DNA of 5,494 nucleotides from a bacterium (GCA_030648695.1 JAUSHG010000069.1:1-5494); one strand, 5' to 3'. Shown: positions 1 to 5,180, counted from the first letter of the stretch. A program made the numbers and translations. Notes: a model not told the origin generated them from the letters alone.

Positions 1-1263
1 GAGTTCCTGCGGATACTCCCGCGAAATATACGCGATGGTCTTCTGTGTCTTCTCTGACGGAAATAGGTCAGAAAACCAAAAGAGATGGACGGTCTGAAAA
101 ATAATCATCACAATCAAAATGGTAACGGCATACAAGGACGCCCTGTCATTCCCGCGAAGGCGAGAATCAAGAACTGGGTCCCCGTTTTCACGAGGATGAC
201 AAAAAGATACAATCCACCGTGCCAACACCGGCAGCGAAATTAGAAATAGGATAAATACCAGAAACTCGGCGGCGATTAAATAACGCAAGTAGCCGAAACT
301 TTTCAAATATTGAAAAAGTACGAGCGGCAAATACGTTCCGGAGAGAATTAACAGATACCGATGTTCACGCAACAGTGTCCGCTCAAAAAACAGAGCCGCA
401 ACAACACCCGCAAGGAGCACCCAAAAGTATAGGAGCGTAGTGGAAGTAGCGAGTGTCGGAAGATTATGTGCAATATTTTGCAGAGCACTTGCGCCAGCTT
501 CGCTGTAAGGATTTTTAAAGTGGGCAATAATGTTCCCTGCAAGTCCTCCACGAGAAATCTCTCCGGAGTAAATAACAAGCCATGGTACAAGAGCAAGCAG
601 TGAACTGGCGCCGAGTTTACACAGATTTAGAAATCGGGACTTCCACGCGCCACCAGAGAAAAGTACTGCCAGCGTATACGCAGGTATGAGAAACACGAAT
701 ACCGAGGGCTTGGAAACAACCGCGAGGCCAAGGAGTATTCCCGAAACCAGAAACTTGCGCTTTTCAAAAAAATAAAAAGACAACAGAAAGAACAGAAAGC
801 CCGGTATCTCACCCATCACACTCCGGCCGTTGCCGTAAAACGGGGCAAAGGTTGCGAATAAGAGTGTTCCGAAATACGCGACACGCGGCCCCCACAGCCG
901 TTTGGCAACAAAAAAGAGAGAGAGAATGCACGCACTCATCCAAAAGAGCATATAGACCCGCGCCTGTGCAAGTCCGAATCCAAAGAGCTTGAAAAAACCA
1001 GCGAGTGGAAGTGTTACCGGATAACCGGTAGAACCCACCGTCGCGCCGGCGCCTGAAAAAGTATTCGGCGCGATAATAAGGTCCAGTTTTCCGAAGTCCG
1101 CGAAGTTGCGCGACAGCTCGACATTAATGGCCTCGTCATACCAGTAGGCGGGCTTTGTGGTGAGCGTTACTGCGGAATATACACTTACAAAGATCAATAC
1201 GCCTATGAGAAAAAACCACTCAATTTTCCGTTGTGATTTGAGAATTGATTGAAAATTGACCAT
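1..1263 (-). CDS. GT-C fold membrane glycosyltransferase (PMT/ArnT-like), partial at the left edge
   Basis: An open frame of 421 codons runs from an ATG at 1263 off the left edge, so the C-terminus is missing. The protein is strongly hydrophobic with many membrane helices: the first at residues ~15-33, others around 105-120, 130-145, 155-167, 171-200, 215-232, 275-293, 303-318, 327-353 and 377-398. Residues 40-55 (YWYDEAINVELSRNF) form the acidic first outer loop with the DE pair typical of PMT_2/ArnT-type enzymes, and 147-165 (RSVMGEIPGF...) matches the second conserved loop. Such enzymes transfer a sugar from a polyprenyl-phosphate donor to an acceptor on the outer face of the membrane. The GT2 gene just upstream (18 nt gap) would make that donor, so the pair probably works together. 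Sugar and acceptor are unknown. There is no Shine-Dalgarno, and the start lies in a 7-bp repeat tract. Residues 355-373 are encoded by an inserted repeat between two helices. Confidence 0.85.
   Translation of the reverse strand, partial: MVNFQSILKSQRKIEWFFLIGVLIFVSVYSAVTLTTKPAYWYDEAINVELSRNFADFGKLDLIIAPNTFSGAGATVGSTGYPVTLPLAGFFKLFGFGLAQARVYMLFWMSACILSLFFVAKRLWGPRVAYFGTLLFATFAPFYGNGRSVMGEIPGFLFFLLSFYFFEKRKFLVSGILLGLAVVSKPSVFVFLIPAYTLAVLFSGGAWKSRFLNLCKLGASSLLALVPWLVIYSGEISRGGLAGNIIAHFKNPYSEAGASALQNIAHNLPTLATSTTLLYFWVLLAGVVAALFFERTLLREHRYLLILSGTYLPLVLFQYLKSFGYLRYLIAAEFLVFILFLISLPVLARWIVSFCHPRENGDPVLDSRLRGNDRASLYAVTILIVMIIFQTVHLFWFSDLFPSEKTQKTIAYISREYPQEL
144..201. repeat. Palindromic repeat inserted in frame in the GT-C gene
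   Basis: The element opens with TGTCAT and closes with ATGACA. At its left end is an imperfect hairpin (ATTCCCGC-GAAG-GCGAGAAT), followed by CTGGGTCCCCG and CGAGGATGACA. The same blocks recur in the intergenic element at 3201-3304 (TGTCATTCCCG, then CTGGATCCCCG, then GGGGATGACA). On the minus strand it is read as residues 355-373, CHPRENGDPVLDSRLRGND, a peptide I know as the translation of a widespread bacterial intergenic repeat rather than part of any enzyme. The left hairpin resembles the ATTCCC-N8-GGGAAT pattern called dRS3 in Neisseria, with one mismatch. It falls in a loop between two predicted membrane helices and keeps the frame open. I see no target duplication. Confidence 0.8.
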
Positions 1264-1282
1264 TGAAAATTGAAAATTAAAT
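1248..1282. repeat. 7-bp tandem repeat tract (ATTGAAA) spanning the GT2/GT-C junction
   Basis: Five consecutive heptamers can be read on the plus strand: ATTGAAA, ATTGACC, ATTGAAA, ATTGAAA and the decayed ATTAAAT. The tract begins inside the first codons of the GT-C gene and ends at the stop codon of the GT2 gene. The ATG of the GT-C gene exists only because the second unit ends in CC instead of AA. The tract fills the space where a ribosome binding site would be expected. Confidence 0.75.
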
Positions 1283-2214
1283 TACAGGTTTATTTTTTCA
1301 TCAACAATATAGTGCGGACGGCCTTTCACTTCGTCAAAAATAGCGCCGATATATTCCCCGATAATTCCGAGAAACAGGAGCTGAAGACCTCCGAACACGG
1401 AGAGTAACACTACAAGTGTGGCATATCCTGTCGGAAGCTGTTTTAAAAACAAAAACTGCACCACGGTAAAAAGGGCATAGGCAAAGCCGAATAGTGCGAA
1501 TATAAGTCCCGCCAGAATAGTAACCCGCAGCGGCTTACGGCTAAACGAAACAACACCCGAAAGTCCAAAGGTGATAAGACGGGAAAGCGAGTACTTGCTT
1601 GTGCCCGCCCCGCGCGGGCGGCCGTTGAAGCGCACTGCGGCTTGATTGAAGCCAATCCACGGAATAATGCCGCGCAAAAACAAATTGCGCTCCCGTATCT
1701 CTTTACGGAGAATGTCCGCCACGCGCCGCGAGATGAGCCGGAAGTCAGCCGCGTTGCTGTGTATCCGCACATCCGAAATTTTGTTCAGGAACCAGTAAAA
1801 TATGTCCGAACACCACTTTCGGTAAAAACTCTGGTCCGGAGGCGTACCGCGGACGGTGTAGACCACATCATTTCCCTTCTCATACTCAGCAATAAGCTCC
1901 TTAAGCACAGATGGCGGGTGCTGAAGGTCGGAGTCCATCATGATGACCGCATCCGCATCCGCGTGGTCAATGCCGGCAAGGAGCTGCATCTGGTGTCCGA
2001 ACCGCGCGGAGAGATAGAGCACCTGCAGTTTCGTATCCGTCGCGGCCAATTCTTTAAGAATCGGCAGTGTCCGGTCGCTCCCGCGGCCCACTACAAAAAG
2101 CAGAGTAGTCGTGTACCCCGACAAGGTATCCACCTCTTTCCGGAGCTCGCGATAAAAATCCGCGATAACCTCCTCCTCGTTGTACACCGGTGCAATGACC
2201 GTAAGGGTACGCAT
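1282..2214 (-). CDS. GtrB/DPM1-like family-2 glycosyltransferase (polyprenyl-phosphate sugar synthase)
   Basis: This 310-residue protein has the usual length and layout of bacterial GtrB/DPM1-type enzymes, which move a hexose from an NDP-sugar to polyprenyl phosphate on the cytoplasmic face. Visible landmarks: IAPVYNEEEVI (7-17), the metal-binding DxD motif in MMDSDLQHPP (92-101), DFRLISRRV (157-165), ERNLFLRGIIPWIGF (175-189), the R..R..GTSKYSLSRL segment (199-213), and two C-terminal helices (~231-255 and 264-291) ending in IGEYIGAIFDEVKGRPHYIV. One feature is odd: the normally conserved VDDGS-x-D-x-T strand reads VVGRGSDRT (41-49), so both nucleotide-contacting aspartates are gone. The rest of the fold is well conserved, so this may be a natural variant. 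The leader is a repeat element ending 7 nt before the ATG, and no Shine-Dalgarno is visible. The gene precedes the GT-C enzyme by 18 nt and probably supplies its lipid-linked sugar. The specific sugar cannot be told. Confidence 0.92.
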   Translation of the reverse strand: MRTLTVIAPVYNEEEVIADFYRELRKEVDTLSGYTTTLLFVVGRGSDRTLPILKELAATDTKLQVLYLSARFGHQMQLLAGIDHADADAVIMMDSDLQHPPSVLKELIAEYEKGNDVVYTVRGTPPDQSFYRKWCSDIFYWFLNKISDVRIHSNAADFRLISRRVADILRKEIRERNLFLRGIIPWIGFNQAAVRFNGRPRGAGTSKYSLSRLITFGLSGVVSFSRKPLRVTILAGLIFALFGFAYALFTVVQFLFLKQLPTGYATLVVLLSVFGGLQLLFLGIIGEYIGAIFDEVKGRPHYIVDEKINL

Positions 2215-2221
2215 AACAGAG

Positions 2222-2348
2222 AATTATTCTAATTTCTAATTGCTCTAATTATTCTAATCAAACCACAATCTCCAATTTCCAAGTTGGGAATTAGATATTT
2301 CGGGCATTCATTAGGTCAATTAGAATAATTAGGTTAATTAGGTTAATT
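2222..2348. repeat. 127-bp AT-rich element with 9-bp periodicity and inverted ends
   Basis: Both ends consist of nonamers of pattern AATTNNNCT pointing inward. From the left on the plus strand: AATTATTCT, a 7-bp short unit, AATTGCTCT, AATTATTCT. From the right on the minus strand: AATTAACCT twice, AATTATTCT, AATTGACCT. This yields a perfect 14-bp inverted repeat (CTAATTATTCTAAT at 2245-2258 against 2319-2332) and outer ends matching at 11 of 14 positions. The central ~55 bp is non-repetitive. The element supplies the stop codon of the SDR gene and ends 7 nt before the GT2 start, so it is the whole intergenic region. No target duplication was found. It could be a non-autonomous mobile element or an expanded tandem repeat. 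Confidence 0.7.
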
Positions 2349-3126
2349 GTTTTAGTTTGCTAATATTTGCAAAAATCTTCGGCACCACTATCTTTCCCGG
2401 CACCTCATGCACCGATTCCTGCACGATATCCATTGAAAGACCCGCGGACGTGAGCATTTTCAGAAGCACCTCCCGCAAGGATACACTGTTTCCTTTTCCC
2501 ACATTATATATCTCGCCGGTCTTCCCTTTCTCCATGACCCTGCGATAATAGCCAATCGCTTCATCAATAGCAATATAATCGCGCTCCACAGAAAGGTCCC
2601 CCGTAATAATCTTTGAAATCTCGCCCCGTTTATACCTCTCTATTTCCTGCTCCATTTTTCCTACAAATAAACGGGGTGACATGCCTGTGCCGAGAAGATT
2701 GAACGGCCGAACCGCTACTATATCCACTCCGTACAAACGGACATACGCTTCCATCAATTTCGTTTGGAAGACCTTCACCAGACCATACACCGAAACAGGC
2801 ATGAGCGGATGCTCCTCCGAAACACCCTGCAAGGGAGAAAGGGGGAATCCGTATTCCGCTGAACTTCCGATAAGAAGCACACGGCTGCGAAGGCCCGCTA
2901 TGCTTACCGCATCAAGAACGGCTTTGGTGGCAAGTACGTTGGATTCATAATCGGTGTTATAGATATTCGTGTAACTGCCGCGAAGCTGATAGATTTCGTC
3001 CGGTTTGACGTCCCCCACAGAGCCCGACACATGCACTTCCCGCGACGTATCTAGAGAAAGAAGCCGGACTAAATGCCGTCCGGTAAATCCGTCTGCTCCC
3101 AAAATCAGAACTCTTTTTTTCGCCAT
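2338..3126 (-). CDS. Short extended-SDR NAD-dependent sugar-nucleotide epimerase/dehydratase-like protein
   Basis: This 262-residue Rossmann protein resembles the GDP-mannose dehydratase/reductase branch of the SDR superfamily, which modifies NDP-sugars in the cytoplasm for surface glycans. Seen directly: the nucleotide-binding G10-x-x-G13-x-x-G16 (LILGADGFTGRHL), KPDEIYQL (41-48), GSSAEYG (87-93) supplying the catalytic Ser, YGLVK (114-118) with the Tyr-x3-Lys pair, VRPFNLLGTGMSP (139-151), RDYIAIDEAIGYY (182-194) and GEIYNVGKGNSVSLREVL (204-221). It is shorter than the usual ~300 residues in two places. The strand that normally carries the adenine-ribose acidic residue, between ~34 and 39, is missing. 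The C-terminus stops at ISKLKQLT, where relatives usually go on for a final helix. The last three residues come from the repeat at 2222-2348. No clear Shine-Dalgarno is present; TATACT at 3141-3146 could be a -10 but has no convincing -35. Exact reaction unknown. Confidence 0.8.
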   Translation of the reverse strand: MAKKRVLILGADGFTGRHLVRLLSLDTSREVHVSGSVGDVKPDEIYQLRGSYTNIYNTDYESNVLATKAVLDAVSIAGLRSRVLLIGSSAEYGFPLSPLQGVSEEHPLMPVSVYGLVKVFQTKLMEAYVRLYGVDIVAVRPFNLLGTGMSPRLFVGKMEQEIERYKRGEISKIITGDLSVERDYIAIDEAIGYYRRVMEKGKTGEIYNVGKGNSVSLREVLLKMLTSAGLSMDIVQESVHEVPGKIVVPKIFANISKLKQLT

Positions 3127-3172
3127 GGCAGTATTCCATCAGTATAACGCAAAAAGTGTGCGCTATATCTTA

Positions 3173-3329
3173 CTGTGAATTACGAAACTCAACTCCTGGT
3201 TGTCATTCCCGTGAAAACGGGAATCCAGTTCTTAAAAAATGAGCCCTATTCTGGATCCCCGCATGCGCGAGAGCCTGTCCTCGTACTTGATACGGGGGAT
3301 GACAGAAAAGAGAGTTTCGTAATTCACGG
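3173..3329. mobile_element. 157-bp MITE-like palindromic element at the end of the GT4 gene
   Basis: The ends are 18-bp terminal inverted repeats, 3173-3190 and 3312-3329, matching at 17 of 18 positions (core GTGAATTACGAAACTC is perfect over 16). The heptamer TATCTTA flanks both sides (3166-3172 and 3330-3336), as expected of a target-site duplication. Inside are further nested palindromes, including an 8-bp hairpin with a GAAA loop at 3205-3224. There is no transposase; the length and structure fit a non-autonomous element moved in trans. It sits between the GT4 and SDR genes of one transcription unit and contributes the last Pro codon and the TGA of the GT4 gene. Deleting the element plus one TATCTTA copy joins ATA directly to TAG, a stop at the same position, with ~36 nt to the next ATG. 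Confidence 0.8.
3201..3304. repeat. Nested TGTCATTCCCG...GGATGACA repeat within the MITE-like element
   Basis: This inner block begins TGTCATTCCCGT and ends ACGGGGGATGACA, which are near-reverse complements. It contains the perfect hairpin ATTCCCGT-GAAA-ACGGGAAT (3205-3224), an exact fit to the ATTCCC-N8-GGGAAT pattern known as dRS3 in Neisseria. GAATCCAG (3221-3228) pairs at 7 of 8 positions with CTGGATCC (3251-3258). Blocks shared with 144-201 show that the two are relatives, with this copy longer. The predicted fold is a multi-arm cruciform. Confidence 0.75.
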
Positions 3330-4517
3330 TATCTTAACAAACTCAAGGATGCGCTGTGCCCGTTTATCCCACGTACACTCGCGCACCTTTGAAGTAGCGG
3401 CCTCTGCACGGACAACTGCTTCCGGTGCAAGCGCCTGCATCACCGCAGACACAGAACTCTGCGGGTCGTCCGGAGTAAAAAATATGGCCTCTCTTTCGGA
3501 GAGTACTTCGCGAAGCGACGGCAGGTCTGACGCGACAATCGGCACACCCGAAGCCATGTGTGCAAAGAGCTTGAGCGGCGAGGTAAACTCGCGCGAAATC
3601 CGCTCTTTCCCCGAATTGGGAACAAGGAGCACGTCTGCCGCGCGCTGGATTAGGGGAAGTTCTGCGTACGGCCGATACCCCAGAAAAGTCGTTTCCCTGT
3701 ACTGCTTCTGGAGGCCTACAATCTCCTTAGGGGTGCCTCCCACGACTACCGTCCGAATACCCCTTTCTTGAAGCGTTTTAGAGGCCTGAAGCACTGTTTT
3801 GAGGCCTTTCCAGGCCTCAAAACCCCCTATGTAGAGGGCTATCTTATCCTCTAATGGCAGGCCCAGATGCTTTCGCGCTTCCTCCTTGGAAACCGGAATA
3901 TTGAACTGCTCCAGGTCTACCGCATCATGAGCTACCAAAATCTGTTTACTTGGATACCCTCGCGCCGAAAGTGCTCGCTTGAGTCCTCCGGTAATAGCAA
4001 TAATTCCGAGCGCTTTTTTAACAAACTGCTGCAAAAAGCTTCCGCGAAGCTGGTGCATTTCGTAAAACGCACGTGTTCCTTTTGGAAGAAGTAGGAGCGG
4101 GAGCTCTTCGCGGGTGTACACAATTATGTCTGATTCTCCCTTTTTTAAAGGGAGCACCACATTCTGATGCGTGGAGGGATTTTTGAAATCCTCCGGCCGT
4201 TGGCCACCTCCTTTAGAAAAGGAGGAATAAGATAGAACCCGTCGCGCGGCTCTCCATGCGAACACAAGCGACTCAATCAGAAATCCGACTTTCCCCAGTC
4301 CGACACTATCGGGTACGGGGATTTTTTCTATACTGAAATTTCTCTCCACTGCGTAATACGAAAACGGGTCTGCATCAAATGTCTTCCGGTCCGGAACCAG
4401 CAGCGTTACCTCTGCACCTTGCCGTGCAAATGCCTCGCACATTTTGGCAACCTGTATGCCGTGTGCCCGCTCGGTCGGCATCCTGATATTAGCAATATAA
4501 AATAATTTCATCTTCAT
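3324..4517 (-). CDS. GT4-type (GT-B fold) glycosyltransferase carrying an in-frame repeat insertion
   Basis: This 397-residue cytoplasmic, probably membrane-associated glycosyltransferase transfers a sugar from an NDP-sugar to a growing glycan. The N-terminal domain opens with MKLFYIANIRMPTERAHGIQVAKMC, a classic start for this group. The C-terminal Rossmann domain shows ALYIGGFEAWKGLKTVL (227-243), FLGYRPYAELPLIQRAADVLLVPN (278-301) and SPLKLFAHMASGVPIVASDLPSLREVL (313-339). In that last motif Ala319 stands where many relatives have the second Glu of E-x7-E; Ala also seems to occur in some families. The start is placed at 4517 (Met at 4511 is equally possible); a longer open frame to 4748 would run through the terminator and overlap the orphan gene. 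Residues ~97-129 are encoded by a four-hairpin repeat. The final Pro and TGA come from a MITE-like element. It is the first gene of the glycan cluster. Confidence 0.9.
   Translation of the reverse strand: MKMKLFYIANIRMPTERAHGIQVAKMCEAFARQGAEVTLLVPDRKTFDADPFSYYAVERNFSIEKIPVPDSVGLGKVGFLIESLVFAWRAARRVLSYSSFSKGGGQRPEDFKNPSTHQNVVLPLKKGESDIIVYTREELPLLLLPKGTRAFYEMHQLRGSFLQQFVKKALGIIAITGGLKRALSARGYPSKQILVAHDAVDLEQFNIPVSKEEARKHLGLPLEDKIALYIGGFEAWKGLKTVLQASKTLQERGIRTVVVGGTPKEIVGLQKQYRETTFLGYRPYAELPLIQRAADVLLVPNSGKERISREFTSPLKLFAHMASGVPIVASDLPSLREVLSEREAIFFTPDDPQSSVSAVMQALAPEAVVRAEAATSKVRECTWDKRAQRILEFVKIP
3796..3823. other. Perfect 12-bp hairpin with clustered AGGCCT sites inside the GT4 gene
   Basis: GTTTTGAGGCCT at 3796-3807 and its exact reverse complement at 3812-3823 surround a TTCC loop. 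AGGCCT occurs four times within about 110 bp (3712-3717, 3782-3787, 3802-3807, 3812-3817). The stretch encodes the conserved GFEAWKGLKTVL segment, so coding constraint explains part of it. Any function of the hairpin in mRNA or DNA is speculative. Confidence 0.4.
4133..4228. repeat. 96-bp four-hairpin repeat inserted in frame in the GT4 gene
   Basis: Each end is a perfect 19-nt hairpin with an 8-bp stem and a 3-nt loop: CTCCCTTT-TTT-AAAGGGAG at 4136-4154 and CCTCCTTT-AGA-AAAGGAGG at 4207-4225. The outer ATT/AAT extends the symmetry. The two ends are imperfect inverted copies of each other (17 of 22 positions). Between them lie GGAGG-G-ATTT-TTG-AAAT-CCTCC (4173-4194, one bulged G) and GGCC-GTT-GGCC (4195-4205). 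The length of 96 bp is exactly 32 codons, and the frame is kept. The encoded peptide begins SFSKGGG and ends LPLKKGE. It interrupts the GT4 N-terminal domain just before a conserved DIIVYTREE segment. Peptides like these are familiar translations of intergenic repeats. Confidence 0.8.
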
Positions 4518-4560
4518 CTCAACTATAACTCTCTTATATGCTTTTTTGTACTGAATATCT

Positions 4561-4588
4561 CTTATACAAAAAATTAGCTCTGTGTAAA
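4561..4588 (-). promoter_or_regulatory. Candidate promoter for the glycan cluster, overlapping the upstream terminator
   Basis: On the minus strand TTTACA (4588-4583) and TATAAG (4566-4561) are each one base from the sigma-70 consensus and are separated by 16 nt. Transcription would start near 4553, giving a leader of about 36 nt before the GT4 ATG at 4517. The -35 lies in the loop and stem of the terminator hairpin of the preceding gene. A weak AAGAGAG sits 11 nt before the ATG. Confidence 0.4.
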
Positions 4589-4601
4589 GGTACACAGAGC
4601 T
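4568..4601 (-). terminator. Intrinsic terminator of the 177-residue orphan gene
   Basis: On the minus strand a perfect 10-bp stem (AGCTCTGTGT / ACACAGAGCT) with a 6-nt ACCTTT loop is followed by AA and six T residues. It lies 34 nt after the orphan gene's stop codon. It separates that gene from the glycan cluster, which therefore needs its own promoter. Confidence 0.8.
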
Positions 4602-4635
4602 GAGAGTAAGGATTCTAAAGAACCAAAGAATTTCC

Positions 4636-5169
4636 CTACCTGCGAAACGCAAACCAGTCACTTCGTACACTGAACTGGTGAACCAGAGCCACACCCGCCT
4701 CGCGCTTCCCACAATACCACCGCACGAAGCACGCTTGTTCGCCCCCAATGTTCCGGTCCGTGGTGGCCACCACGCGCATGGAATTTAATCCAAGCTCCTT
4801 GTGAAGTTCTGGATACTGCCGGCCAATTGCGAAGACCTCGCGAGGTACGGTTCGTGTAAAACCTTCCTCCACCGCCCAATTTTGCGCCAGTTCCCAGTGA
4901 TAACCTGCGTTATATTTTCCTGCCGGATGGTTAAGCAGAATATGCTCCTGTTCTTCTTCTCCTGCCCCAGTCGGCACAAAGCAGTTCCCAACGTTGAGAA
5001 TACGCTCACCCCCATTATAGGGTAGCAGAGTTTCCAGTGCTTCATGCCACGGCTGGTCCAATAAGACATTCACGCGAAGAATGTGAATTCTCGCACCGGC
5101 GGGGGCAATGATGTCGGGCATTTTCCGAACTGACTCTATCCGACTAGCAGTCACAGGCAATTCGCTCAT
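4636..5169 (-). CDS. Uncharacterised 177-residue soluble protein
   Basis: I cannot assign a function. The protein has no signal peptide, membrane helix or recognisable enzyme motif. Its most pattern-like region is residues ~113-137: PREVFAIGRQYPELHKELGL, then a short linker and VVATT. It has a tryptophan/cysteine-containing segment (CFVRWYCGKREAG) and ends in SDWFAFRR. From memory, this FAIG...LHKELG...VVATT core with a terminal WFAFR recurs in proteins annotated only as hypothetical in Parcubacteria-type genomes; I cannot verify that here. The start is well supported: the minus-strand AAAGGTGAG lies just upstream of the ATG. The gene has its own candidate promoter and a strong terminator, so it looks like a monocistronic unit unrelated to the glycan cluster. 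Confidence 0.8.
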   Translation of the reverse strand: MSELPVTASRIESVRKMPDIIAPAGARIHILRVNVLLDQPWHEALETLLPYNGGERILNVGNCFVPTGAGEEEQEHILLNHPAGKYNAGYHWELAQNWAVEEGFTRTVPREVFAIGRQYPELHKELGLNSMRVVATTDRNIGGEQACFVRWYCGKREAGVALVHQFSVRSDWFAFRR

Positions 5170-5171
5170 AT

Positions 5172-5180
5172 CTCACCTTT
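5172..5180 (-). promoter_or_regulatory. Strong Shine-Dalgarno of the orphan gene
   Basis: AAAGGTGAG on the minus strand ends 2 nt before the ATG, with the AGG core 6 nt away. It is the only clear ribosome binding site in the window. The cluster genes lack one, mainly because repeats occupy their leaders. Confidence 0.75.

Noticed and set aside
1603..1619. GC-rich hairpin GCCCGC...GCGGGC
   Set aside because: It falls in the conserved GRPRGAGTSKY coding segment of GT2 and has no T-tract, so it is likely a by-product of Arg/Gly/Pro codons.
1642..2232. Plus-strand open frame of 196 codons
   Set aside because: It lies antisense to the well-conserved GT2 gene and its translation shows no domain-like text; it is a shadow frame.
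2817..2850. FPLSPLQGV peptide in the SDR, reminiscent of repeat-encoded SPLQG peptides
   Set aside because: The spacing between the SSAEYG and YGLVK motifs is close to normal and no palindromic ends are present, so an insertion is not supported.
3141..3146. TATACT as a promoter -10 for the SDR gene
   Set aside because: No acceptable -35 lies at 16-18 nt and the start would leave almost no leader; too weak to annotate separately.
3203..3430. Minus-strand frame encoding a CHPPYQVRGQALAHAGIQ-type peptide
   Set aside because: This is the translation of the palindromic repeat overlapping the end of GT4 in another frame, a familiar artefact.
4518..4748. A 77-codon upstream extension of the GT4 reading frame
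   Set aside because: It reads through a strong terminator, overlaps the orphan gene's coding region and lacks similarity to the family, whose proteins begin at MKLFYIAN-like sequence.
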